A DNA stretch of 64,000 nt from Moritella marina ATCC 15381 (GCF_008931805.1 NZ_CP044399.1:3335370-3399369); one strand, 5' to 3'. Shown: positions 26,873 through 38,906, counted from the stretch's first letter. The notes: a model not told the origin generated them from the sequence alone. Program-made: numbers and translations.

Positions 26873-28222
26873 TTAGATAAATGCTAATTTGGCAATGAAT
26901 ACCAGTGCAAGTACGTTCATACCTAGCGATACATCAGCAGAACGCCCAGTCGCATGTTTGATGATAGCAAATGATAGGAATCCTAAGATAATACCATCAG
27001 CAATTGAATACGTTAGCGGCATCATGATTGCGGTGATTGCAGCTGGCACGTAGTCTGTGAATTCATCCCAGTTAACTTTATTTAAGCTACCAACCATTAA
27101 GAAAGCGACATAGATTAATGCGCCCGCTGTCGCATAGCTTGGTACAATTTGCGCTATTGGAGCAAAGAACATCGCACCTAAGAATAATAAACCAACAACA
27201 ACAGCTGTTAATCCTGTACGACCACCTTCAGCAATACCCGCATTACTTTCAACGTATGTTGTTACTGGTGGGCAACCAATCACAGCGCCAGCAACACTTG
27301 CAACACTATCCGCTGTTAATGCTTTATTTAGGTTTTCGATTTTGCCGTCTTTATTATACATGCCAGCTTTATCAGCGACGCCGATCATCGTACCCGCGGT
27401 ATCAAACATGTTCACAAATAGGAATGCGAGGATAATACTTACCATAGATACGTCTAACGCCCCCATTACATCCATTTGCATGAATGTTTTTGATAAGCCA
27501 GTTGGTAATGATACAGCTTGCTCAGGTAAGGTAACTAGACCCATCACAGCACTGATTACTGTCACTGCGATAATACCAATAAGTACCGCGCCGAATACTT
27601 TACGTGTTGCTAAGATTGCAATGATAAGGAAGCTCAATGCACCTAAAATTACTTTCGGGTCGTGGAAGTTACCTAGTGTTACTAACGTCGCTGGACTAGC
27701 AGTAATGATACCCGCTGCTTTTAAGCCGATAATACCTAAGAACAGACCAACACCTGCCGTCATTGCATAACGTAAGCTATGTGGGATGCTATCGATGATC
27801 CAGCCGCGTAATTTAGTCACGCTCATAATAACGAATATGATACTTGAAATGAATACGGCACCTAATGCCACCTGCCAAGAATATTCCATACCTTTCACTA
27901 CAGCGAAGGTGAAAAATGCATTCAGCCCCATACCAGGTGCTAAACCAACAGGCCAGTTAGCGTAAAGACCCATGAAGATACAACCAATGGCTGCACTGAG
28001 TGCTGTTGCAACAAATACTGCTTGATAATCCATACCAGCAATAGACATGATGTCAGGGTTAACAAATAAGATATAAGCCATGGTAACGAAAGTCGTTAAA
28101 CCAGCCATTACTTCTGTTTTAATCGTGGTGTTATGTGCTTTTAGCTTGAACAACTTTTCCATCAAAGTGGCAAAAGCAGACGTGTTTTTTGATTCAGAGG
28201 TAGACTTACTTGCGGTATTCAT
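26873..28222 (-). CDS. NCS2-family purine permease (AzgA-like)
   Basis: A 449-residue polytopic permease of the AzgA-like branch of nucleobase-cation symporters. It has VMAGLTTFVTMAYILFVNP near residue 40, GLAPGMGLNAFFTF and GCPPVTTYVESNAGIAEGGRTG, the substrate-binding signature split over residues about 305-330. It imports adenine, guanine or hypoxanthine with protons. Several purine synthesis genes (purA, purHD) lie in the same window but not in this operon. I see no purine riboswitch upstream. Confidence 0.9.
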   Translation of the reverse strand: MNTASKSTSESKNTSAFATLMEKLFKLKAHNTTIKTEVMAGLTTFVTMAYILFVNPDIMSIAGMDYQAVFVATALSAAIGCIFMGLYANWPVGLAPGMGLNAFFTFAVVKGMEYSWQVALGAVFISSIIFVIMSVTKLRGWIIDSIPHSLRYAMTAGVGLFLGIIGLKAAGIITASPATLVTLGNFHDPKVILGALSFLIIAILATRKVFGAVLIGIIAVTVISAVMGLVTLPEQAVSLPTGLSKTFMQMDVMGALDVSMVSIILAFLFVNMFDTAGTMIGVADKAGMYNKDGKIENLNKALTADSVASVAGAVIGCPPVTTYVESNAGIAEGGRTGLTAVVVGLLFLGAMFFAPIAQIVPSYATAGALIYVAFLMVGSLNKVNWDEFTDYVPAAITAIMMPLTYSIADGIILGFLSFAIIKHATGRSADVSLGMNVLALVFIAKLAFI

Positions 28223-28572
28223 TAAAGGTACTCACTTTTTGTTTCGTTCATCTCACGCACTATATGGCAGTGGTTGCCTGTACTTATTGCTCTTTCAGCA
28301 ACTGATAGATACAGACTAAGATGACTGGTTATTTAATAAATGGCTGTCGCTAGCGGAAAAGTGGAAAGTTCTAAGCTGACAATTATTAACTAACCGGATT
28401 TAAAATATAGGTATTTATTACCTGCTATATTCACTTTGTGAACGGGCGGGATTATCTGCTAATTCGTGTTCAATTGGAAGTTTTTTGTCTAAAATGCCCA
28501 CTTTTATTAGTAAAAATAATAATCTATTGATGAAAAACATCTCAAGCCCCTGAAAGTACTATTTTTAAGATA
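28223..28572. other. Intergenic region upstream of the purine permease
   Basis: About 350 bases with no open frame. It should contain the permease promoter near its left side. I see no purine riboswitch core and no clear PurR box. It ends at the obgE terminator. Confidence 0.5.
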
Positions 28573-28602
28573 AAAAAATACCAGCGTTAAGCTGGTATTT
28601 TT
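28573..28602 (-). terminator. Terminator after obgE
   Basis: AAATACCAGC / GCTGGTATTT form a 10-bp stem with a 5-base loop and T tracts on both sides. It lies 38 bases past the obgE stop. Confidence 0.9.
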
Positions 28603-28639
28603 CAATAAAAATGATTATAAAGTCATTTTTTTATGATAA

Positions 28640-29928
<1,289 letters not shown>

Positions 29929-30037
29929 TCAACTTCTATGGAGTCTCATGACTAACCAAGCTCAACCTGCTTGTATGGGTCAATTCTCTCTCAACATTTT
30001 ATCATTCTATTTTTATTGCTAAAATTTATTTTTACAA

Positions 30038-30067
30038 TAAAAAAACCCCGCCATATAGGCGGGGTTT
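30038..30067 (-). terminator. Terminator after rpmA
   Basis: AACCCCGCC / GGCGGGGTT, a 9-bp GC-rich stem with a 5-base loop, followed on the minus strand by a run of seven T. It lies 25 bases after the rpmA stop and separates rplU-rpmA from obgE. Confidence 0.92.
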
Positions 30068-30091
30068 AAAAATTCTTAGTTTGTGCTGAAA

Positions 30092-30349
30092 TTATTCAGC
30101 TACAATGCTAATGAACTTACGGTTTTGTGGTCCTTTAACTTCGAACTGCACTTTACCGCTAGCTTTAGCGAATAGAGTGTGGTCACGACCACAACCTACG
30201 TTTGTACCAGCGTGGAATTTAGTACCACGTTGACGAACTAGAATGTTACCCGCAAGAACTGATTCACCACCAAAACGTTTAACACCTAAACGTTTGCTTT
30301 CTGAATCACGACCGTTGTTGGTACTACCACCAGCTTTCTTATGTGCCAT
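30092..30349 (-). CDS. rpmA: 50S ribosomal protein L27
   Basis: An 85-residue ribosomal protein with the conserved start [20 protein letters not shown] and the [15 protein letters not shown] core. It contributes to the peptidyl-transferase centre of the large subunit. It follows rplU by 16 bases in one operon and ends at a strong terminator. Confidence 0.97.
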   Translation of the reverse strand: MAHKKAGGSTNNGRDSESKRLGVKRFGGESVLAGNILVRQRGTKFHAGTNVGCGRDHTLFAKASGKVQFEVKGPQNRKFISIVAE

Positions 30350-30365
30350 CTTTTAGTACTCCTGA

Positions 30366-30674
30366 TTAAGCGATTTTAGTAATCTTAACTTCTGTAAACC
30401 ATTGACGGTGACCCATCTGTTTACGAGAGTGCTTACGACGACGGAATTTAAGGATTTTAACCTTGTCCGCACGACCATGAGATACCACTTCAGCAGTGAT
30501 TTTTTTACCTTCAAGGTAAGGTGCGCCAACTTCGATATTCTCGCCGTTAGCTACCATTAATACTTCGTTAAATTCGATGCTTGAACCAGCTTCAACGTCT
30601 AGAAGTTCTAGACGAAGAGTTTGACCTTCAGCAACGCGGTGTTGTTTGCCACCGCTTAGGAAAACAGCATACAT
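30366..30674 (-). CDS. rplU: 50S ribosomal protein L21
   Basis: A 102-residue ribosomal protein starting [14 protein letters not shown], with the signature [19 protein letters not shown] near the C-terminus. It binds 23S rRNA in the large subunit. The start is the ATG ending at 30674, which matches family length and has a GGAG site; the longer open frame extends into the leader. A consensus-like promoter lies about 60 bases upstream. Confidence 0.97.
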   Translation of the reverse strand: MYAVFLSGGKQHRVAEGQTLRLELLDVEAGSSIEFNEVLMVANGENIEVGAPYLEGKKITAEVVSHGRADKVKILKFRRRKHSRKQMGHRQWFTEVKITKIA

Positions 30675-30691
30675 GTTTTCTGACTCCGATT

Positions 30692-30721
30692 CGTGTCCAG
30701 CGTACCTTAGGTAGCGACACG
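30692..30721 (-). promoter_or_regulatory. Hairpin in the rplU leader
   Basis: CGTGTC / GACACG (6 bp) encloses a TACC / GGTA inner stem in the approximately 50-nt leader of rplU mRNA. Its place near the 5' end suggests a possible L21/L27 autoregulatory structure; this is inference. Confidence 0.45.
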
Positions 30722-30730
30722 TCATAATAA

Positions 30731-30759
30731 TTTATAACAATGGCGCGAATTCTACTCAA
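30731..30759 (-). promoter_or_regulatory. Sigma-70-type promoter of rplU-rpmA
   Basis: On the minus strand TTGAGT (30754-30759), a 17-base spacer and TATAAA (30731-30736). The spacing is optimal, and transcription would start about 50 bases before the rplU ATG. Confidence 0.7.
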
Positions 30760-30994
30760 AACTTTGCAGTTAGGCAAGCTGATTTTCAAAATAAATATAA
30801 ATAAGCAGGAAAGTAGTAAATCGCGACCGCTTAAGCCTTTCGACTATTACAATTTAGTGTACAATTACGACATAAATTTGACGGCATTTTATCTTATAGC
30901 GAACTATCAAGATAGAGCTAGCGATGAATATAGCAAACAATAGTCTTAAAAAATCGTCATACCACTATATAAAGCAGCACGGAACCTTTTACCC

Positions 30995-31966
30995 ATGGAC
31001 ATAAAAGCCATTCAAGCGTTATCTAAACAAGATATGGACGCTGTCAATGAACTCATTCTAGAACGACTGCAATCGGATGTTGCCCTCGTTAATCAAGTGG
31101 GTTATTACATTGTAAATGGTGGCGGTAAACGCATTCGTCCACTAATAGCAACGTTAAGCGCACGTGCACTGGGTTACCAGGGACAACAACATGTTGATGT
31201 CGCCGCTATCATCGAGTTCATCCATACTTCAACGCTATTACATGACGACGTAGTGGATGAATCTGACATGCGCCGCGGTCGTGATACTGCCAATGCCATG
31301 TTTGGTAATGCAGCAAGTGTATTAGTCGGTGACTTCCTTTATTCACGTTCTTTTCAAATGATGGCAAAACTGCACAACAGTAAAATCATCGATATTTTAT
31401 CCGACGCGACCAATGTGATTGCCGAAGGTGAAGTATTACAGCTGATGAACTGTAATGACGCTGACACTGACGAAAAACGTTATATGGACGTTATCTATTA
31501 TAAGACAGCGAAACTATTTGAAGCCGCGACACAACTTGCAGCAGTCATCTCAGACCAGCCTGAAGACATCGAACAAGCAATGATTGATTATGGTGTCCAT
31601 TTAGGCGCAGCATTCCAACTTATCGATGATGTGATGGATTACACCGCGGATGCTCAAGAAATGGGTAAAAACGTGGGTGATGACCTTGCTGAAGGAAAAC
31701 CAACACTACCATTAATCCATGCGATGGCTAACGGTACTGAAGCTGAAGCGTTAATGGTACGTGAAGCAATCGAGAAAATGAATGGCATGGATAACCTTGA
31801 TGCTATTCTGGCCATTCTTGAACGTACAGGTTCACTCAATTATTGTTTCGATAAAGCACAACAAGAAGCTGATTTAGCGGTAGCAGCCATTGCGGTGTTA
31901 CCGGAATCTGAATACAAGCAAGCACTTATTTCGTTGGCCTATATTGCAGCGAACCGCAGCAACTAA
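30995..31966 (+). CDS. ispB: Octaprenyl diphosphate synthase
   Basis: A 323-residue trans-prenyltransferase. First Asp-rich motif LLHDDVVDESDMRRG, second LIDDVMDY, and NGGGKRIRPL for substrate binding. It makes the C40 side chain of ubiquinone and menaquinone from farnesyl diphosphate and isopentenyl diphosphate. It is divergent from rplU, as in E. coli. The 320 bases between the two starts hold both promoters. A terminator follows. Confidence 0.96.
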   Translation: MDIKAIQALSKQDMDAVNELILERLQSDVALVNQVGYYIVNGGGKRIRPLIATLSARALGYQGQQHVDVAAIIEFIHTSTLLHDDVVDESDMRRGRDTANAMFGNAASVLVGDFLYSRSFQMMAKLHNSKIIDILSDATNVIAEGEVLQLMNCNDADTDEKRYMDVIYYKTAKLFEAATQLAAVISDQPEDIEQAMIDYGVHLGAAFQLIDDVMDYTADAQEMGKNVGDDLAEGKPTLPLIHAMANGTEAEALMVREAIEKMNGMDNLDAILAILERTGSLNYCFDKAQQEADLAVAAIAVLPESEYKQALISLAYIAANRSN

Positions 31967-32002
31967 TAAAGTCTTAATTTGGGAAGAAAATCTAAACCCA
32001 AC

Positions 32003-32034
32003 AAAACCGCAGCGACTATGATGCGGTTTTTTTA
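32003..32034 (+). terminator. Terminator after ispB
   Basis: AAAACCGCA / TGCGGTTTT, a 9-bp stem followed by TTTT, 37 bases past the ispB stop. Confidence 0.85.
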
Positions 32035-32106
32035 TATCTGCGATTTCATCTTCCTGACTTTTAAGTCGGACTTAAAGCCCACCTTTGAACTCTGAATTTT
32101 AGATAC

Positions 32107-32132
32107 AAAAAAGGTCGCATAGGCGACCTTTT
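32107..32132 (-). terminator. Terminator after purA
   Basis: AAAGGTCGC / GCGACCTTT, with a 4-base loop and T tracts on both strands, 25 bases beyond the purA stop. Confidence 0.88.
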
Positions 32133-32156
32133 ATTTACCAATTAAACCAAGCAGAC

Positions 32157-33488
<1,332 letters not shown>

Positions 33489-33605
33489 CTAGCAAAATTT
33501 AAATCAAAATGTTTAAAAAATTTGATATCTATCTCATTAAAATCGTAAAAAATCACTTTACTTGTTGTTCTGCTGTACAAAAATTTGTTCTGTTGTACAA
33601 AAAAA

Positions 33606-33788
33606 TTACACTATAAACAATAATACGAAACCAGTTACGACTAAACAACCAGCATATTTACGTACTTTGTTAGTAGGTTGCTGACTAACGGATGTGAGCA
33701 TTTTTTGCCATTGTTTAGGCATCAACATCGGCATAATACCTTCGATGATAAATACAATTGCTAACGCTAACCACAGTTCATTACCCAT
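33606..33788 (-). CDS. yjeT: DUF2065 small membrane protein (YjeT)
   Basis: A 60-residue inner-membrane protein with two hydrophobic segments (LWLALAIVFIIEGIMPML and YAGCLVVTGFVLLFIV) around a basic loop. It matches DUF2065/YjeT by sequence and by position before purA. The ATG ending at 33788 is chosen because AAGGTGG precedes it; a TTG one codon earlier is unlikely. The function is unknown. Confidence 0.88.
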   Translation of the reverse strand: MGNELWLALAIVFIIEGIMPMLMPKQWQKMLTSVSQQPTNKVRKYAGCLVVTGFVLLFIV

Positions 33789-33839
33789 CAAACCACCTTA
33801 TTATAGTGCCACATAACGTAAGCACCAAAAAGATAGCAT

Positions 33840-33869
33840 AAAAAATCCGCTCACAGCGGAACGGATTTT
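33840..33869 (-). terminator. Terminator after brnQ
   Basis: AAATCCG / CGGATTT flank an inner CCGCT / AGCGG pairing alternative. On the minus strand the stem is followed by TTTTTT, 43 bases past the brnQ stop. Confidence 0.75.
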
Positions 33870-33911
33870 AAATTTAGTTAATCAAACACTCATTGAACGT
33901 ATGTGATCATA

Positions 33912-35237
33912 CTATTTTGCAATGGCTACAGCCACATTTTTTGGCGAGCGCATTGCAACAATCGATACTACGATAGCAAGAGCGGTAGGTAATACCCAAG
34001 CTAAACCTTGATCGAATAGTGGTAAAAATTCAAAACCACTCATCGCTAAACCAGCGACTTTAAGACCATCTAACACACCAAACATGAACGCAACAACCAT
34101 CACTAGGCGGAATGCAAACTGTGGGTTAGGAAAGCGTTCTTGTAATAAGATAAGTGCAACAATCGCAATCGCAATTGGATATACCGCAAATAATACCGGC
34201 ACAGAGATGCTGATAAGCTGTGATAAGCCCACATTCGCAACAATCGCACAGACAACGCAGTTAATCACAACAAGCATTTTGTATGACCATTGTGGCTTCA
34301 ATTCATGGAAGAATTCAGCAACCGCACTTGCTAGGCCTACAGCCGTTGTTAAACAAGCTAAGGTAACCACAGCCGCTAAAATATACTGACCAGGCATACC
34401 GAATAGTGCTTGTACATAAGTCGCTAAGATCATGCCACCGTTTACATCAGCACCTACTGCAATCAATGATTGGCTTGTAGCTCCTAGGTAGAATAGTGAA
34501 ATATAAACAAACGCCAGACCCGCAGCAGCAATTGACCCGGCCATCACTAAGTACTTAAATTGACTAGCCTTATCTGTTACGCCTTTGCTTTTTAGCACGT
34601 TGATAATCAACATACCAAACATCAGTGAGGCAAACGTATCCATGGTGTTATAACCTTCAAGGAAACCTTTCGTAAATGGGCTATCAACATACGCTTCACG
34701 TGCAATGCCTATTTCACCTTGTGGCATAACAAATACTGCAATCGCTAGCACAGTTAATAGCACGATTAATGCAGGCGTTAAAATCTTACCAACATTATCA
34801 ATTAATTTACCTTGGCTTAACGCAAAGTAAGCTGTAATGATAAAGAAAGCGACAGAGTACAACGCCAGTGTCGTTTCATTTGCAGCATCACCAAGGAAAG
34901 GTTTAATACCCATTTCATAAGCAACAAGACTGGTTCTTGGCGCTGCGAATGCAGGGCCTATGATGATGTAAATCGCTACAGCAATCGCAGTTGCCGCCAT
35001 TGCAGGTAAGAAGCGCGTCATGGTAATTAAACCACCACCCGCTTTTGCGACTGCGATTATCGTAATAAGGGGTAAACCAACTGCTGTCGCTAAGAAACCA
35101 AACATTGCAGGCATAAATGATTGCCCAGCAAGATTACCTGCTAAAGGTGGAAAGATAATGTTGCCTGCGCCTAAAAAGAACGCAAACGTCATAAAGCCGA
35201 TGGCTAAAACATCAGCTGTTTTTAATTTGATAGTCAT
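33912..35237 (-). CDS. brnQ: Branched-chain amino acid:cation symporter BrnQ
   Basis: A 441-residue LIVCS-family carrier with about 12 membrane helices. Hallmarks are MTFAFFLGAGNIIFPPLAG near the N-terminus and FITAYFALSQGKLIDNVGK. It imports leucine, isoleucine and valine with Na+ or H+. The 5' leader is about 107 bases and contains a short upstream ORF and a hairpin. Confidence 0.93.
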   Translation of the reverse strand: MTIKLKTADVLAIGFMTFAFFLGAGNIIFPPLAGNLAGQSFMPAMFGFLATAVGLPLITIIAVAKAGGGLITMTRFLPAMAATAIAVAIYIIIGPAFAAPRTSLVAYEMGIKPFLGDAANETTLALYSVAFFIITAYFALSQGKLIDNVGKILTPALIVLLTVLAIAVFVMPQGEIGIAREAYVDSPFTKGFLEGYNTMDTFASLMFGMLIINVLKSKGVTDKASQFKYLVMAGSIAAAGLAFVYISLFYLGATSQSLIAVGADVNGGMILATYVQALFGMPGQYILAAVVTLACLTTAVGLASAVAEFFHELKPQWSYKMLVVINCVVCAIVANVGLSQLISISVPVLFAVYPIAIAIVALILLQERFPNPQFAFRLVMVVAFMFGVLDGLKVAGLAMSGFEFLPLFDQGLAWVLPTALAIVVSIVAMRSPKNVAVAIAK

Positions 35238-35290
35238 AATACTCTCTACTTAAATAGTCTCTGCTGCGATATTGTTGTGTGTTCATTTAT

Positions 35291-35358
35291 TCACTTCTTC
35301 CTTGAAGCAAGCATGGAGAAATTCCTCCCCTAGCCGGTGTAGCACAAAGTATTATAAT
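35291..35358 (-). promoter_or_regulatory. Possible brnQ leader with a -10 box and 7-codon ORF
   Basis: A perfect TATAAT lies at 35351-35356 on the minus strand. Downstream a GGAGGAATTTCTCC hairpin-like site precedes a 7-codon ORF (MLASRKK, 35314 to 35291). A second ORF starting at 35286 overlaps the brnQ start. Attenuation or coupling is possible but the peptide is not rich in branched-chain residues. Low confidence. Confidence 0.3.
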
Positions 35359-35463
35359 TATGTTCTTGTAAAGAATTTTGTATTAGCCACTCACCCATTA
35401 AAGACCGATACTAACAATCTGGTCATTAAGTGCAAGCGTAAATCCCAAATGTGCTTAGTGGAA

Positions 35464-36207
35464 TTACATTTTTAAATAAAATTCTTTAGTGATCTCTTGG
35501 TAATCTTTAGAATAACAACCATCAGGTTCATGGATCGTAAGGGATTTATTTTCCAGCTGTGCATCACCACGACGGATACGCATGAGCATGCGTTTGAAAG
35601 GTTTTTTAGGGGTAGTTTTTATATTTAGACAAGTTAAGCTTAGACTACCTAATTGTTGGCAATAAGAAGTCAACTCACAACCCGATTCATAAGGCAGTAC
35701 TAAAGCAATGCAACCATTTGGCGCCAACAGATTCAACGCATAATCAACCAACTCTTGATGCGATAAACTACCTGTATGCCTTGCTGTTTTTCTTGCGTCA
35801 TCAGCAAACGCTTGGCCGTGGATAAAATAAGGAGGGTTAGAGACGATAAGATCAAAAGTAGCAGGTTCTGCTTTATCAGTTTGACCCAACGCTTGCAAAG
35901 CAACATGTTTCACTGCAATTGAAGATGGCCATGGTGAGTTATCAATATTACGTTTAGCTTGTTGACACGCAGACGCATCAATATCAATTGCTATCGCCTG
36001 CATATTACCCTGACAACGTTGTGCTAACATCAGGCTAATCAGACCGGAACCAGTACCAATATCCAATACCTTTAACGGCGTTGGAGATGAAGAATTCACA
36101 TCAGCCCAACCTCCGAGTAAAATACCATCAGTCCCCACTTTCATCGCACAATCTCCATGTGAAACATGAAACTGCTTAAAACTAAAACCATCATTTTTAT
36201 TTATCAC
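35464..36207 (-). CDS. trmN: tRNA1(Val) (adenine(37)-N6)-methyltransferase
   Basis: A 247-residue class I methyltransferase. The S-adenosylmethionine-binding loop is VLDIGTGSGLISLML (motif I), and the catalytic motif is VSNPPYFI (motif IV, N6-adenine type). It matches YfiC/TrmN6, which methylates A37 of tRNA1(Val). It lies close to srmB, as in E. coli, though an outer-membrane-protein gene is inserted here. Confidence 0.92.
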   Translation of the reverse strand: MINKNDGFSFKQFHVSHGDCAMKVGTDGILLGGWADVNSSSPTPLKVLDIGTGSGLISLMLAQRCQGNMQAIAIDIDASACQQAKRNIDNSPWPSSIAVKHVALQALGQTDKAEPATFDLIVSNPPYFIHGQAFADDARKTARHTGSLSHQELVDYALNLLAPNGCIALVLPYESGCELTSYCQQLGSLSLTCLNIKTTPKKPFKRMLMRIRRGDAQLENKSLTIHEPDGCYSKDYQEITKEFYLKM

Positions 36208-36250
36208 TGACTACTCAACCATCTTAAATATAACAACACGGTATATCATT

Positions 36251-37222
36251 TCAGTATGACTCCGCCGTGCGAGGTAACACTTTTGAACGTGAGAACGGGA
36301 TCATTTCATGCATAGAAAAATCATTATCTAAAATAAGTTCCAATTGTTCATTTAGTGGTCGCCATGGATCGTAATTGAAATAGAGGTAAACCCCATAGCC
36401 TACGTCATGCTCTTTTACTTTTGTTGCTTCAACACCAAATTGCAATAACGGGATCGGTGTATAATCCAAGCCAGCAGTCAATTTATGACTATTATTTGTG
36501 GGGTCGTAATCATCATTTATTTGAATATTATCCCCAAAGAAATACTCAAACGAACTATGGAATTGGAGCGTAGGAGTAATCGCACCTTCTGCACGAATAT
36601 CCATGCTATTGACCAGATCATCTTCTTCACCAGTACCCGACACTGGAAAATAAATATTCGATGAAAGATTAAAGACATAATTTGGATCATCGTACTTAGT
36701 ACCGACAGATAAACGCTGCTCACCGGAACCCGCCTCCATGTCCCAAAAGGCATTAACGCCAACACCAATGAGACTATCTTCAGGTAAGATACCAATACCA
36801 TTCGAGATAAGAATATCGTCATTTTTGTAATCAATATTTGCTTGCCATACTAAATCATCAGTAAAAACATTATCGACGACATAGTCAAAGCCAGGATTAT
36901 TAGCCAAAGAACTACCGTGACGCTCATAATCATCATAGTTACTCTGTAACAGCAAGCCGAAACTGAGCTTAGAATAGAGCGGTCTTGTAAATTCAAACGC
37001 TTCAAATTCAGGTTCTTGAGGATCTACAGTTGGCGGTGTTGGTTTACGTTGTTCTTCTCCACCAACATGCCCACGCTTTTTTCCCCAATAACCGTCATTG
37101 GAAATTTTACCTTCGCTCTCGGAATAATACTTATCTTCTGCAGCAACAATTGATGTCGCGAAAGGCAAAAGTAATATTGCAAAAAACAATGATACTGCAG
37201 GAAGTGAAGCACGTAAGCGCAT
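36251..37222 (-). CDS. Inverse-autotransporter-like beta-barrel protein (YchO/intimin barrel family)
   Basis: A 323-residue exported protein with a signal peptide (residues 1-28). A linker rich in Pro/Glu precedes a barrel-like C-terminal region of alternating strands: IGVGVNAFWDMEAGSGEQRL and YTPIPLLQFGVEATKVKEH, ending at WRPLNEQLE. These features recall the intimin/invasin translocator barrel. No passenger domain follows, so it could be a barrel-only YchO-type protein. It is inserted between trmN and srmB. Confidence 0.65.
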   Translation of the reverse strand: MRLRASLPAVSLFFAILLLPFATSIVAAEDKYYSESEGKISNDGYWGKKRGHVGGEEQRKPTPPTVDPQEPEFEAFEFTRPLYSKLSFGLLLQSNYDDYERHGSSLANNPGFDYVVDNVFTDDLVWQANIDYKNDDILISNGIGILPEDSLIGVGVNAFWDMEAGSGEQRLSVGTKYDDPNYVFNLSSNIYFPVSGTGEEDDLVNSMDIRAEGAITPTLQFHSSFEYFFGDNIQINDDYDPTNNSHKLTAGLDYTPIPLLQFGVEATKVKEHDVGYGVYLYFNYDPWRPLNEQLELILDNDFSMHEMIPFSRSKVLPRTAESY

Positions 37223-37574
37223 GAAATAATAACCTTAATCTAAATAGTGATAAGTAAATTCGAATTGTTAACCATGAATATAGCGCTAAGATACCAAAAA
37301 TATAGTTACCACGCGAGTCTATAGCATTAATAATTATTATGGTTAAATAGTCACGCAGCTCCCCTAACGAGGAGACTAATTAAAACAATAAATCGCCAAC
37401 ACTTCAGCATTATAATAATGATTTTTTCAACACTAGAGTAGAAAACCAATACCTTCTAGGGCTCATATCTGCCATAATAGCTGATTAGCGATCAAAAAAT
37501 TTGACGTGTCATTGTGTAAAAACAGCAATTGATAACCTCATCCTCCTTTTTAACCTCTTGTTATACGGTGTTTT
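37223..37574. other. Divergent intergenic region before srmB
   Basis: 352 AT-rich bases between the barrel-protein gene (leftward) and srmB (rightward). It should hold both promoters. I see no ORF, terminator or strong inverted repeat. Confidence 0.5.
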
Positions 37575-38834
37575 ATGGACTTCGAAAGTCTCGATCTAGA
37601 CCCTGAATTAATTGCAGCACTTACTGAAAATAATCTTGTTAAACCAACATTGATTCAACAGCAAGTATTGCCAACTGCCATGGAAGGTAGAGATATCCTT
37701 GCATCTGCACCGACAGGTACAGGTAAAACGCTGGCATTTTTATTACCAGCTGTTCAGCATCTTCTTGACTTTCCACGTCGTGAATTAGGCCCTGGACGAG
37801 TACTTATCTTGACGCCAACGCGTGAACTCGCAAGTCAGGTATTCCAACAAGCTAAAATGCTAGCTGCCTATACAGATCATAAAGTATCTATGGTAACGGG
37901 TGGTGTTGATTATGCACTACACGCTGAAGTATTAAAAAATAGCCTTGATATTGTCATCGCTACACCGGGTCGCTTATTAGAATATATCCGTCGTGATGCA
38001 TTCGAATGCGCCGCGGTTGAAGTTCTGATCCTAGATGAAGCAGACCGTATGTTAGATATGGGTTTCTATGATGATGTGAAAAAAATCACTGATGAAATGA
38101 CGCGCCGTCAACAAACAATGCTATTTTCTGCGACGCTAGAAGGTCGTGGTATTGAGCGTTTTGCTGAAGAACTATTAAAAGAGCCAGCTGAATTTACAGC
38201 GAATCCTTCACGCAAAGAAAAAGCAAAAATTCATCAACTGATGCACTATGTTGATGACCATGCACACAAACAAGCGTTACTGGTACATTGGTTACGTGAT
38301 GAAGCTACAACACGCTCTATCGTTTTTGTTAAAACCCGTGAACGTTTAGCTGATTTAGTAAGCTACTTACAGTCTCAAGGGATCCCGTGCGCTTATTTAC
38401 GTGGTGAAATGGACCAAGCAAAACGTACTCGCTCACTGAATCAATTTAAAAATGATAAAGTAAAAGTACTGATTGCAACAGACGTTGCCGCTCGTGGTAT
38501 TGACGTTCAAGATGTAAGCCATGTATTTAACTTTGATTTACCGCGTAGTGCTGAAGTCTATGTTCACCGCATTGGTCGTACAGCACGAGCTGGTAAAAAA
38601 GGTACTGCGATTTCATTAGTTGAAGCGCATGATCTACGTATTTTTGGTAAAATTGAACGTTACACAGAAGAGACGATCAAACGTCGTGTTATTCAAGGTT
38701 TGAAGCCAAACAATAAGATTGCGGTATCAAAAACCAAGAAAAAAGCGAAAGTAGCAGCAACAGGTAAGAATAAAGTATCTGCGAAAGCGAAATTGAAAGC
38801 TAAAAAACGTACTAAGAAGAACAAGAAAAAATAA
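37575..38834 (+). CDS. srmB: ATP-dependent RNA helicase SrmB
   Basis: A 419-residue DEAD-box helicase. Motif I APTGTGKT, Ia PTRELASQ, Ib TPGRL, II DEAD, III SAT, V ARGID and VI HRIGRTARAG are all present. The C-terminus is a lysine-rich tail (residues about 385-419) that would bind RNA. It assists early 50S subunit assembly and is often important in the cold. Its position near trmN matches E. coli and supports the SrmB rather than RhlE assignment. A terminator follows. Confidence 0.93.
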   Translation: MDFESLDLDPELIAALTENNLVKPTLIQQQVLPTAMEGRDILASAPTGTGKTLAFLLPAVQHLLDFPRRELGPGRVLILTPTRELASQVFQQAKMLAAYTDHKVSMVTGGVDYALHAEVLKNSLDIVIATPGRLLEYIRRDAFECAAVEVLILDEADRMLDMGFYDDVKKITDEMTRRQQTMLFSATLEGRGIERFAEELLKEPAEFTANPSRKEKAKIHQLMHYVDDHAHKQALLVHWLRDEATTRSIVFVKTRERLADLVSYLQSQGIPCAYLRGEMDQAKRTRSLNQFKNDKVKVLIATDVAARGIDVQDVSHVFNFDLPRSAEVYVHRIGRTARAGKKGTAISLVEAHDLRIFGKIERYTEETIKRRVIQGLKPNNKIAVSKTKKKAKVAATGKNKVSAKAKLKAKKRTKKNKKK

Positions 38835-38876
38835 TCAATCGTTATGAAGTAGTAACTTAAATAATGATTAATCATT

Positions 38877-38906
38877 AAGGCGCTAAATTTATTTAGCGCC
38901 TTTTTT
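38877..38906 (+). terminator. Terminator after srmB
   Basis: AAGGCGCTAAAT / ATTTAGCGCCTT, a 12-bp perfect stem with a 2-base turn, ending in TTTTTT. Confidence 0.93.

Noticed and set aside
28223-28572. Purine riboswitch upstream of the purine permease.
   Set aside because: No conserved riboswitch core or three-way junction is recognisable, and such riboswitches are rare in gammaproteobacteria.
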